NCBI GenBank assembly: GCA_023053575.1
Contig: JAKZAP010000001.1
Location: forward strand, 16,260,849-16,324,848
Source of the DNA: Branchinecta lynchi
Lineage: Eukaryota > Arthropoda > Branchiopoda > Anostraca > Branchinectidae
Direction of reading: 5' to 3'
Length of the DNA stretch: 64,000 nt
The position numbers were made by a program, and so were the translations under genes. Shown in pieces: positions 1 through 10,600 of this stretch (position 1 is the first letter of the stretch; each line of letters begins with the position of its first letter). The notes under the pieces were generated by a model. It was given only the letters and a program-made list of their open reading frames with translations, was not told where the DNA came from and did not search any database.

Positions 1-107
1 CATGACTGACAGTAGACTCCAAAGAGTAAGTATACGAAAAACGAATCGTCTTCAGAAACACATTTCTACTGGTCAACAAAAATGGCAACTCTGAAGATGA
101 AACTTAC

Positions 108-413
108 CAGAATTCGTCCAGTGGTTGTTTGACCCGATATGAGTTCGCCCGCCCAATCCTTAGCCTCTGTAACGAACGTGCCCTCGAACTCCTGCTTCTG
201 TCTGGGGGCCTTAGGGTCCCTCTTAACGTCACTCTGAGAGTATTCCGGGCCTCCATCCTGCTTACAGAAGATCACCGAAAACGCCCTCCATAAAAGAACT
301 ATCAGCAGTCCAGCTAGAAATGTAAATATACTTGAGAGTAGGAAACACCACCACTTTCTATCCTTCAAGCATTCTATTTCATCGGGTGAGAATGTATATC
401 CACCGTCTGACAT
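108..413 (-). CDS. slo: BK (slowpoke/KCNMA1) potassium channel, first coding exon (partial gene)
   Basis: This exon encodes 102 residues, the N-terminus of the large-conductance calcium- and voltage-activated potassium channel alpha subunit of the plasma membrane. Visible features: a short extracellular N-terminus (about residues 1-20), a hydrophobic S0 helix (about 22-43, starting KDRKWWCFLLSS and ending VLLWR), a charged cytoplasmic S0-S1 linker, and the conserved KDWAGELISGQTTTGRIL block that leads into S1. Both the RxWW...LLWR block and the KDWAG...SAQTLTGR-type block are hallmarks of KCNMA1/slo. The start ATG (411-413) has an in-frame TAA two codons upstream. The exon ends at a consensus donor (GTAAGT, minus strand, just below 108) in phase 0. 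The voltage sensor, pore and RCK domains must lie off the left edge. Identification is by remembered family motifs, not by alignment. Confidence 0.88.
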
Positions 414-1330
414 TGTTTAAAAATCATCGTTTTAACTTTCTATTCATCCAACTCGACTCGGTAGGTTGCTCACAGAAATTTTCGTACTCTAGAACCGGGA
501 ACTACTGCTCAGGCGTTTCACAATGTTCCTAAGACTGGGTTCGATATATTGGATTTCCTTCGGGAACACGCGCAAGAATAGGCGGCTTTTGAATCTCAGA
601 GGAATCTTCAAAGGACCGAAAGAGGAATAGGAAGTACCGAAAACTAGGCTATCGTAGCCTACTAAACGGGGTGCAAACGAGGGGTTTCTTATCCAATCTG
701 TCTAAGTACACCAGGTGCTGCACTTGATTGATTGAACAGTTCCAACGGTCATTCAGGGTTTTCTGATTTCTTGTACAGGATGGTTATACACGGCTGAGCC
801 TGGGCCCCGAGTCTGATGTACACCCAACATCGGTGGTAAGCAGACCCTCGGATTCGAGGAAAGAAAAAAAAAATTAGGCCTTGTGTCGCGGTGCGACTAA
901 TGTACAACTGTGCATAACTTTCGCTTCTACGCTAAACTCGGCCTGGCCAAAGACTAGGGCATGCGAGTACAGATGCTACGGCTAAAAAAAATGTTTCCCC
1001 TTTTGTGAAAAGTTCGTTATCGAGTTGAACGAAGTTTCCTGCCAAACCGACCTTCTTCTTTCCTCCTTTGACCTCCTCCTTTTGACTCCTTAGCATCATG
1101 CCGCAGCCGCACGCATATTTTCCTAGCCATACGCTATAAACCAGTTTTGCAAGCTTTCTCCTGTTTTCCCACTGAAATAACGAAATCCGACTGTGCAAAT
1201 TGTCGTAAAACAGATATCAGTTTCACAATTTTTCCCTTAAATTTCCCTTGCAAGCATTTACCTCGTAAATAAGAGCAAGCAATTTGTCTAGAATACCACT
1301 ACCCTGAAAGAATTACTCGCGACATCACAG
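414..1330. other. Spacer upstream of slo, nothing recognised
   Basis: No exon, RNA gene or repeat shared with the rest of the window was recognised. The first few hundred bases would hold the slo 5' UTR and promoter if the start at 413 is used. Short A-runs are the only simple sequence. Confidence 0.4.
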
Positions 1331-2236
1331 TTTTTGGGATCCCAAAACGTAAGTGGAGGGATACCTATGACATCGCAAAAATGTCCGTCTGTCTGTGAGC
1401 ACGATAACTATCGAAGGGAATGAGATATTTTGATGAAACTTGGTATGAGGATTCATTGGGTCAAGGGTAAGGTCAAGTTCGTAGATGGGCTCTGTAGCTC
1501 TACATTTAGGGGTGGGGGAGGGGGTTCAAATTAAGGGGCAAACAAAATATTTTTAAACTGCTAATATGATAGTCGATTATAGGGTAAGAAGGCGTTCTGA
1601 GATAGCGAAAACCATTTTCTCGCCGGACAAGTATTTCGTCCGAAATCCGGCAAAAACCGGAAAGTTGTTTAAAAGTAAAAATTTCATTTGAAGTTGATTA
1701 AACGTTGGATTTAGGGGTAAAAGAACATGCTGAGCACGATGGTGAAAAGAATTTTCTCGCCGAACAACCAGTTCGCCCGCAATCCGGCCAAAACCGGAAA
1801 ATTTGTTAAAAGCAAAAGTTTTATTAGATGACAGATTAAGAGGTAAGAAGAGAGGCTAAGTATGTACATGACAATCGTTTTTTACCCGGACATATAATTA
1901 GTGCGGAATCCGGTCGTAACCGTAATTTTTTTTAAGTCAAAGTTTTATTTAAAGTTGATTAGATGTTCTTTATAGGGATAAGGAGATACAATGAATTCCT
2001 TTTTGAATTTTCTTTTTTTGCTGGGCTAGTAGTTCGCTCGGAGTTCGGGCGAAACCGGAAACTTGGCAGAAGTAAAGCAGGAAGTCTTGGTCAGTATCGT
2101 CAAAACCGGGGTATATCTGAACTTGGTTTTCTCCGATGATTAGCCTGGCGAAGACTGGATCTGGCGAAGACAAGACCCAATCGTCTGAATCAAATATTAG
2201 ATGTGTGGGATCCCATCGACACCTTTGGTCTTTGTT
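1331..2236 (-). mobile_element. Family-A helentron-like (HINE) element, minus orientation
   Basis: The right end is the perfect palindrome TTTTGGGATCCCAAAA (1332-1347), followed by the inverse of the conserved GGTATCCCTCCACTTACG block, the GTCCGTCTGTCTGTGAGCAC tract and several degenerate core repeats (GGAATCCGGC...AACCGGAAA). The left end is the inverse of GATGGGATCCCA and ACCAAAG near 2205-2236. It lies in the slo-ash2 intergenic space. Confidence 0.85.
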
Positions 2237-2549
2237 CTTACATCTGTATCGTCAAAATCGGGGTATATCTGAACTTGGTTTTCTCTGATGATTAGCCTGG
2301 CGAAGACTGGATCTGGCGAAGACAAGACCCAATCGTCTGAATCAAATATTAGATGTGTGGGATCCCATCGACACCTTTGGTCTTTGTTCTTACATCTGTA
2401 TCGTCAAAATCGGGGTATATCTGAACTTGGTTTTCTCTGATGATTAGCCTGGCGAAGACTGGATCTGGCGAAGACAAGACCCAATCGTCTGAGTCAAATA
2501 TTAGATGTGTGGGATCCCATCGACACCTTTGGTCTTTGTTCTTACATCT
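2094..2549. repeat. Three tandem 152-bp copies of a family-A left end
   Basis: The block beginning GTATCGTCAAAA recurs at 2094, 2246 and 2398, a period of 152 bp. Copies 2 and 3 are almost identical. Each copy contains the element's whole left terminus, including the GGGATCCCATCGACACC box. The third copy breaks off near 2549. Confidence 0.9.
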
Positions 2550-2615
2550 GATCGTCACGCCACAATTTATCAAGATTGCTGAGATAGGAACCACCTTCCT
2601 ACGTTGTATGATTCT

Positions 2616-2919
2616 GAGCGTGTTCCATCGTACTTACCGTAGTTACTGCGCATGACGTCACGAATTCTGGCTTTTCCCGTCAAGGCTAGAACGATTTTTC
2701 TATTTTCCCGCAGAATATCATGCCACGGCCGAATCCGACCAATGACGATTCAGAGATCCGTAGTTACTACGCTTACTACGCTCCCGAGCGTGGTAAGCAA
2801 ATAGTTACTATTAGTTACTACTACGAGAAGGCTGGAACGGTCAGCGTAGTAGCTTTTGGTGAGGTTGGAATGGAAATAGGAACTAATAGTTACTATTGGT
2901 ACGAGGGTGGAACACGCTC
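2616..2919 (+). mobile_element. MITE with GAGCGTGTTCCA inverted ends, copy 1
   Basis: The 304-bp element is bounded by GAGCGTGTTCCA and its inverse TGGAACACGCTC. The interior is rich in TAGTTACTA/TAGTAACTA blocks and the sequence CTTACTACGCTCCCGAGCG. It includes a perfect TGACGTCA at about 2652. Two more copies are at 5035-5335 and 45804-46110. No clear target duplication flanks this copy. Confidence 0.85.
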
Positions 2920-3262
2920 AGAAGGTTTGCTTTCTTAAATTCCGTATTAAAACCTAGGCGTATCAATCCTATCCTAATCCCGTGTTTGGCTTCTGTTTGA
3001 TGCAAACCTACCCTCTCTTCCAGGTCACCAAGGGTCATAAAACGTTCCTATCCTACAAAACGACCCGTTCTGAGGAAAAGCAGACATACAAATGTAAGAA
3101 GACGTTCAAATATTCGCAAAGATGAAATCATTACATTACATGCTGATATTTGAAACTTTCCAATTACGACATTGCTATCTATTCACTGATGATTCATTAT
3201 GCGCATGGAAGGTTTTTCAGCATCTAGAGGTCGCCGTCTAATTTAGGGAGCTAACAAAGGGG
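2920..3262. other. Spacer, nothing recognised
   Basis: No coding or RNA signal and no match to the repeat families found elsewhere in the window was seen. Confidence 0.35.
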
Positions 3263-3265
3263 TTA

Positions 3266-3643
3266 AAGCCAGGCTTCACCTTCCAGATTTTTCTTCTGGC
3301 TTCCAGACAGCCGTTTTCGTCCAGACGGATCTGGAAGGTGAAGCCAGGCCAAAAACGTCTGGAAGTCCGGGGTGTTGGACACCCCAGATTCCGGATGTCT
3401 GGAAGGTGCCATAGAGGCATTAACCAGTTCGAGCACAACAAATATACAAATGAAGGAAGAAAAGGGAAAGTGATTGACAGTTTTAATTGATATGCAAGAG
3501 ATATTTGAAATGTAAAGGGACATCTAGGAAATGTTGAACGACAGCAAATTTTGCTTTCATCATTATCATGAAAATCTGGAAGGGTTGGCTTGACTATGCG
3601 GAAGCCCCGGACGTCTGGGAATCTGGAAGGTGAAGCCTGGCTT
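3266..3643. mobile_element. MITE with 21+-bp perfect inverted ends and TTA duplication
   Basis: GCCAGGCTTCACCTTCCAGA T at 3268-3288 is exactly inverted at 3621-3641, and the identity runs outward to AAGCC/GGCTT. TTA flanks both sides (3263-3265 and 3644-3646), a 3-bp duplication typical of PIF/Harbinger-type elements. An internal inverted copy of the end motif sits at 3329-3350. The open frames across it (both strands) are artefacts of the repeats. Confidence 0.8.
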
Positions 3644-3815
3644 TTAGTCAAATGCAAGCAGCAATCTAAAGGCAGTGAATGTTCATGCATTTGTGTGTTT
3701 CTGATGGGGTGGGAGGAACAGGTATCACGAAATACAGCTAGTATAGAGGAGCTGGTTTTACGCAGAAACATCTTATTTTGAGACTTTCTTTGAAGTTTAA
3801 CTGGGAGGCAGCTTA

Positions 3816-4774
3816 TTTTTGGGATCCCAAAACCAAGCCCAAAACGTAAGTGGAGGGATACCTATGACATCGCAAAAGTTGTCCGTCCGCCCGTCCGTCT
3901 GTAAGCACGATAACTCTCGAAGGGAATTTGATGAAACTTGGTGTGAGGATTCTTTCGGTCAAGAGAAGGTCGAGTTCGTAGATGGGCTATGTAGGCCTAC
4001 ATTTAGGGGTGGGGGAGGGGGTTTAAATTAAGAGGCAAGCAAAATATTCTTAAACAGCTAATGTGATATTAGAGTATGAGGTAAGAAGACATGCTGATTT
4101 TTTCTGACATGCCATTTTTTTGCCAGAATCCGGACAAAACCGGAAAGTTTGTTAAAAGTAAAAGTTTTATTTGAAGTTGGTTAGATATTTGATTTAGAGG
4201 TAACAAGACATGCTGAACATGATTATAAAAACCATTTTCTCGCTGGACAAGTAGTTCGCCTGGAATCCGGCCAAACCCGGATAATTTGTTAAAAGCAAAG
4301 GTCTTATTTGTAGTTGATTAGATTCCGATTTAGGGGTAAGAAGAGATGCTGAATCCGTATACATGACAATCTTTTTTTTACCCGGACGGATAGTTCGCCC
4401 GGGATCTGGCTGAAACCGGAAAATTTGTCACGAGTTAAAGCTTTATTTGAAGTTGATTAGATGTTCGATAATACGTTTTTGAGATTTGTTATTTTGTCTG
4501 ATAAGTAGTTGTCGAATTCTACAGAAATCGGAAATTTGGCAGAAAGGCAGGAAGTTTCGACCAGTTTCGTCAAAACAAGTATGACCTGTAGGGGTAAACA
4601 CACATGCTGAATTCATATCTGAACTTGGTTTTCTCAGATGATTAGCTATTTGGCCTTAATCTGTTTCTGAATTTTTTTAGTAAAAAATGCTTAAGGAATC
4701 TGGAGAAGACAGGACCCAACTGTCTGGATGAGATATTAAATTTGTGGGATCCTATCGAAACCTTTAGTTTTGTT
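3816..4774 (-). mobile_element. Family-A helentron-like element, minus orientation
   Basis: The palindrome TTTTGGGATCCCAAAA at 3817-3832 marks the right end. It is followed by the conserved inverse terminal block, (GTCC)n-like CCGTCCGCCCGTCCGTCTG, and five or so degenerate core repeats. The left end is the diverged GGGATCCTATCGAAACC near 4747-4774. A short CCAAGCCCAAAA insertion separates the palindrome from the ACGTAAG block. Confidence 0.82.
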
Positions 4775-5031
4775 ACATCTGAAATTTGAATACACTCATC
4801 GAAGGGAGTTTGCGGGGATTTTTTCACCAAGGCTCTATAGTAATAACATTCAGAGTGTGCGCTGCTTGCATTACGACCCAAAACTCATCCAGACGCGGAG
4901 AATTTGAATTTTAACAAAGGACCGCATTTCCAGTGTGAGATGTGCAAAGCTCGGAAAAGTTACGAGATGCCTGGCAAGTAATCAGTAGTTTAGTTTTTGG
5001 CAATGGCTTACATTATTTTGTGGTTGGTAAC
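4775..5031. other. Short spacer between two mobile elements
   Basis: Nothing recognisable. Confidence 0.3.
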
Positions 5032-5034
5032 TAT

Positions 5035-5335
5035 GAGCGTGTTCCACCCTTCTACAAATAGTAACTATTAGTTACTATTTCCGTTACCTCACCAAAAGTT
5101 ACTACGCTGACCGCTCCAACCTTCTCGAAACAGTAACTAATAGTAACTATTTGCTTACCACGCTCGGGAGCGTAGTAAGCGTAGTAACTACGGATCTCTG
5201 TAACGTGATTGTTCGGATTCGCCCGTGGCATGATATTCTGCTGGAAAACTGAAAAACCCTTCCAGCCTTGACGGCAAAAGCCAGAATTCGTGACGTCATG
5301 CGTAGTAACTATTGTAAGTAGGCTGGAACACGCTC
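5035..5335 (-). mobile_element. MITE with GAGCGTGTTCCA inverted ends, copy 2
   Basis: Inverted relative to the copies at 2616 and 45804. The ends are GAGCGTGTTCCA and TGGAACACGCTC, flanked by a 3-bp TAT duplication (5032-5034 and 5336-5338). The TGACGTCA octamer is retained near 5292. Confidence 0.87.
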
Positions 5336-5939
5336 TATATGAAGCGTACAGGGACAAGCACAAAGAGGTACGACAAATCCGAAAGAATACATTCATTTGA
5401 TGAAACGATTTGTGGATAAGGGACAAACGCTATGTAACTCATTCTTATCGGGTTATCAGGTCTATTTAAGTGAATAAGTGATGAATAACGAGACTGTCGG
5501 ATCTCAGCCCTGTTCTGTTAAACTTCAAGTTCTAAAGCTTAGACAAAGGAACAAGAGAAGAAAGAAGAATGCTTTTACACAGACAAATACTGTCTATATA
5601 AGGTTTGAAGCCAAGCTGACTATTCATTACAAAACAAATAGAAAACCGTCATTTTCGGGGTTTTCCCTTGATTACCTAGTATCCCTCTAAAGTGATGTAA
5701 ATACGCGACAAAATTTAATAAATATAAGACAGTATAATAATACTGTCTGCGTCATTTCGTCAGATACGGATACGCAAACTTTAGGTCACTCCAACAGTTG
5801 GAGGCTCAGGTCACTCCATCCCCCCGCAGTACGTGCGTTATCTAATGCTACCGTGTTTGTTTCAGTCCTGTCGGTAAGTTTCGCCCTAGGATGCCATGAC
5901 TGTGAAGAGATACAACTGCTAACATTCATAATTCGCGCG
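5336..5939. other. Spacer with a short dispersed repeat
   Basis: About 5440-5560 (ATCGGGTTATCAGG...GTGATGAATAACGAGACTGTCG) is similar to 46868-46965, so it is part of a dispersed repeat of unknown type. The rest, including a 70-codon open frame from 5478, shows no recognisable product. Confidence 0.45.
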
Positions 5940-6760
5940 ATCATCACGCCGATGACTCAAAATGCCCACTATGAAAACCCACGGTTCAAATGCCCACGAC
6001 TCAAAATGCCTACAATTCAAAATGCCCACGGCACAACATATCATTATGAAACGTGGGCATGCCAATTCTCGAATTAATCGGGGTTTTTCAGTAAACGAGA
6101 AAAGTAAACGAGAAATAGGGGTGAGTTGAGCAAAACCAATGGCGATAGTCGTATTTTGAACTGGTATAATCTCAGTATGATATAATACTATAATACTCTA
6201 CCAAATTGTGAAGAAAAAAATTGATGGCTAAAAAACTCAAGAAATCTTAAAGCTGTTATTTTTAGTTCAGGAATTATTTTTACCTTCATGGTGCAAGTTA
6301 ACTGGAGGATTTGCGCCTAGTTTCGCTTTCTGTGCTGGACCAATATTTTTCATTTCCATTCTTTCAATATTATTCCATTCTGAACTTATCAACAAACATT
6401 AAAATAATTATTTTTTATACCTTTTCCGTGATAATCCTTTCCACTATAGTGTCGTTTTCCGTTGTTCCTGGATCATTTTGGCATCCCATGTGGACAGTTT
6501 CAGCAGTCGGCAATCTGAACCAGGACGATTTCACCCCCCCCCCCCCCCAACCCCCTGCGGGCATTTTGAGCCGTAGGCATTTTGCTTTCGGGGTATTCGA
6601 CCTCACTTGTGGGCATTTTGAATCGTGGGCATTTTGATCATGGGCACTCTGGATCATGGGCATTTTCAACCGTATTCATCTTGATCGTGGGCATTCCGAG
6701 CGTGGGCATCGGGAGAGTGGGCAAAAAGATCGTGGTGCTTTTGGGAACCACCCGATACAA
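5940..6760. mobile_element. Foldback element with ATGCCCACGACTCAAA-repeat arms, copy 1
   Basis: The left arm (about 5950-6035) is an irregular array of a ~16-bp unit, ATGCCCACGACTCAAA. The right arm (about 6555-6720) is the same unit inverted (GGGCATTTTGAGTCGTG). About 520 bp of AT-rich sequence and a C-run (6535-6549) lie between. The outer right side, GTGGTGCTTTTGGGAACCACC, is matched in inverse at 56810-56850 beside a second such element. Confidence 0.65.
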
Positions 6761-7129
6761 CTCATTCGACGACGAAAAAACCGGTAAACTGGATAGATGT
6801 AGTAAACTACACTTTGCATTCAGGATTAATGTGAGGGACAAGATTTCGAAGCAAATACTAATCCATTTTTAGACAAGTTTTCTATTTTTCGTACAGGAGA
6901 AACACTAAACTTCGGTTTGGTAGCCTACTCTGAGTTAGCTTACTTTATTTACGGCCTACGTGCTGAAAAAGAAACGACAGAAAAAAAACTCTGGCTACCA
7001 ACCTTTTTAATAAAAGACGAAGCCCCGACATCAGGGCACCCTAGAAGCATCTGGCCATAGCTAGGGGCTACCCTGTTTTTTCTTTTGCAGCATTTCAAGA
7101 CACAACGAGTAGGTAGATTGAGGGGTTGC

Positions 7130-7220
7130 TCGCTCCCAAAGACGATGTACATCAAGTGGCACCTGCCGCGCCGGTGCCGCGCCGAGGTGCACACCGGTGG
7201 CGGAGAGAGAGCAACCCATT
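7130..7220. promoter_or_regulatory. GC- and CpG-rich patch upstream of ash2
   Basis: GCACCTGCCGCGCCGGTGCC and the following GCGCCGAGGTGCACACCGG are unusually CpG-rich for this AT-rich region and partly self-complementary. They lie about 400 bp before the ash2 start. A role in the ash2 promoter is inference only. No TATA box or mapped start is visible. Confidence 0.25.
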
Positions 7221-7578
7221 TGTACTTACGTCAATGCCATCTAGAGCACAAGGTTGCAGTTAGCTGTTCTTCTTGCAGCCGACAGATGCCGTTTTTTCCA
7301 AATATTTCACACCTCAGAAATCCAGACACAGAATAAGAAATCCGATAGTCCCTGCTCGAATCACAAGTTGGTGGTTTACAGAAATAATGCAGTTTACAAC
7401 TGCTGCAAGCACTGAGCAGACACATACCTATTCAATCACTTTTATATTTTTTTCAAGCTAACTTCACAACGCCCACATCTGAATGGCGGCGATTTCAAAA
7501 TGGTGTCAAGACGTGCTTCTGTTTCCAAGTAGACACACATTCCCTGATTTCATTCGTTTACTTTGTTAAGTGGACATT

Positions 7579-7655
7579 ATGGATGTTAAGGCAGAAGAAG
7601 AAAGCAAAGTGTTCTCTGAAGCCAAGCCTGAAGGCAAAGAGGGTAATTGTTACTG
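7579..7655 (+). CDS. ash2: ash2 exon 1 (N-terminus)
   Basis: Encodes [20 protein letters not shown] and onward to the first PHD cysteine pair (C24 and the split codon of C26). The donor is TACTG|GTAAGAT, phase 2. An earlier weak GT at 7643 would not join in frame with exon 2. Upstream sequence has no better start. Confidence 0.85.
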
Positions 7656-10600
7656 GTAAGATAAACATAAACATGAAACTTTATTTATCTGTCTTGATAC
7701 AGATCCTGTACAGATCTTGCAATTGAGTGGTGCAAAACAAAGAAAAGGTGTAGGCAGATACATCAGTCTAGTCTAGCACACCAGTCTAGTACACTAGCCC
7801 CATTTCAGGCACGGTGCTCAAACGTCTAGCACCATGCCTGGGTGCTAGACGTTCAAACACTGTACCTTGGATTTCATGTATGGTGCATGGATTTCAGTAT
7901 ACAGTGCATACAGAAAAAAAGCATTTTCTGTCATCACAACTGAGCACCAGCTCGGACAGGGCTGAAATTACTACTATGAATTAGAGAAATCAAAGACAAT
8001 CCTTTATATATTTTTCACAACAAAAACAAAACAGCTCTAATGATGATGGAGATAAAAAACCTAACAGCACCCTATCTATTTTCCATGTATTTTCCCTATC
8101 TATTCCCCAAGAGCCAATATTCTGGTTGGCTGCTAGGTAGAAAAATCTGAGGCACAGGACACTTTGCATGCAAAACCCTTGACTATGTAGAAAAGAAAAT
8201 GAGGTTTTTCACATCTGTCATCAGCCGAGCCCTTTTGTTTTTGTTGTGACAAATATATAAAGGATTGTCTTTGATTTCTCTAATTCATGGTAGTAATTTC
8301 AGCCCTGTCCGAGCTGGTGCTCAGTTGTTATGACAGAAACTGTGTTTTTGATGTATGCACTGTATACTGAAATCCATGCACCATACATGAAATCCAAGGT
8401 ACAGTGCTTGAACGTCTAGCACCCAGGCATAGTGCTAGACATTTGAGCACCATGCCTGAAAAGGGGCTGGTGTACTAAACTGTAGCACACTAGGCCTTTT
8501 TCAGTCATGGTGCTCAATCATCTAGCACCATACCTGAGCAGTGCCTGGGTGCTAGACGTTACAGCACTGTACCTTCAAATTAAAGCATGGTGGATGGACT
8601 TCAGCATACAGTGCACGCATGAAAAAGACCTGTCGAGCCGTTATTTAGTGTGTAATGATAGAAAACGTGTAACAACATGAATTTCAAGCTAGCCTACAGT
8701 GCTCAAACGTCTAGCACTCAGGTCAGGCATGGTGCTAGACGTTTGAGCACCCAGACTGAAAAAGGCCTAGTGTACTAGACTAGACTGATGTATCTGCCTG
8801 CACGTTTTGCATGGTGCAAAACAAAGGTTTGTGCGTGGTTTGTGAGGCATGGTGCTAGACGTTTGAGCACCGGGACTGGAAAAGGGCTAGTGTACTAGAC
8901 TGAAATACATGCAATAGTAAAATTTAGAAGAGGTGGAGAAATAGTCAGTCTCCAGGTCCAGGTGCAAAAGAAAAGTGGAAATGGGAGCTGGTGCAAAACA
9001 AAAGAAGAAAGGTATTTGCAATGATGTGACTTTGTTCAGCAAGAATGGTAAAAGTACTGCATTGCAGAGAATATCAATCAATCAAGGCCCAATTTCACAC
9101 ATTTGGCAAGTGTAAAGATTGATAGACATGGCGGGAACTGCATGCATATATTTTATATACTGGGGGTTCTGCAGTGGTATCCTGTAGTTGGTTTGTAATA
9201 AGCTATCCTGATTCTCATCTTGTTAAGGCTAATTAATTGATAAAGTAGTTGTAATCAGTCTACCTCAAATTAAGTTGCATTTTCAGCAATTAGCGTGTTG
9301 AACTGAAGTCCTAACACATTGCGCTGTCACCCAGTTTCAGCATCCATGTTTTGCATAAGACAACCTGGCACGGGATTTGATACTCTACCAAGTCCGTTTG
9401 TGTTCGCATTCGGTGTTGAACTCGAAAGAAACACAGGAGCTAAAACCTGTGTTAGGATGCACACTGGATGCTCTTCATAAAAACGACTTGTGAAGAACAC
9501 GGGTTGAGAATCACAAGCCTGAAAAGGCAACTTTAGTCTATGTTAGAAAAAATCTGAGACACATGGCTGTGACACACTCCTGTTTTTCTGTTTAACCTTA
9601 GGGCTGGGAAACAAAACACACTCTTAACGTCTATAAAACAGTAGCCTACTGATTTGAGTCAAAATGGAATAATTAATTAAGAACTTGTTCAACTAAGAAA
9701 CAAGTAAGATACAGGAATACCTTGCGATTTGCATGAGGAATGCATAATGTAAGTTCGTCTGGGTAAAGTCAGATTAGCCTACTTATAGCCATTAGTCTAA
9801 ACTTTTCAACCAGAAATTACACAAGTATCTGTGGGTAGTTTAAGTAATATTATCTTACTTCTGACTTTTTGGCTAATATTTAGTAGTCAAGACAAAAGTA
9901 AATAAAGTCATTTTCCTTCAAGTATCTAATATAATAAATCAGATTCTTGAAGGACAGTGACTTTAGTTAGAAGATATTATCTTCTAACTTTCGAACTTTC
10001 CTTGCATCTGTATGAATTTCAGTATTAGATAAATTTGGTTGAAATATGTAGGAAGAAGTTGTTGGATCCGACCCATAATCTATGTGCAATAAGTTTTTAC
10101 AGTCCAATACCTCTTTGTATGGTGTATCGTCATATTATGGTTGTGATTTAGGTCTATTTGGTGTATTATAATTACTTTTTATTCCTTTTTCTCCATTTTT
10201 CTCTTCTTCTACCTGTCTTAACCACGATGCTGTTGAGACGTGTAAACTAGTTAATATCTATAGGCATATTTACCGTAAGTAGGCTATGATATTGCAAATC
10301 TACCAGTACCGGAAAGTATATGCGATCTCGAATGGCCCAAAAATCAGGCAGTTTCGTAGCTATCAAAGCCTGTTCAGTCAGATTAGAAAAAAGTGTTATT
10401 TTTTCAGCTAGGGCCCACAGAAGCTCTCCCCCCCCCCCCCAAAAAAAAAGAGATTCTCCTTCAGCGACGTTGCGGAAAACCGGATGTTTGTTAGGTAAAA
10501 TAATAAATTTAGGGCTTTCTTGGACATTTGACATCAGAAGTTGGGCAATATCTAAACAGTTGTTTCTAGCCTAACTAAATGTTCAATATATAATTGCTCT

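Noticed and set aside
7643..7644. Alternative ash2 exon 1 donor (GAGG|GTAATT)
   Set aside because: It would remove the first PHD cysteines and give phase 2 incorrectly for exon 2; the GTAAGA donor at 7656 keeps frame and the zinc ligands.
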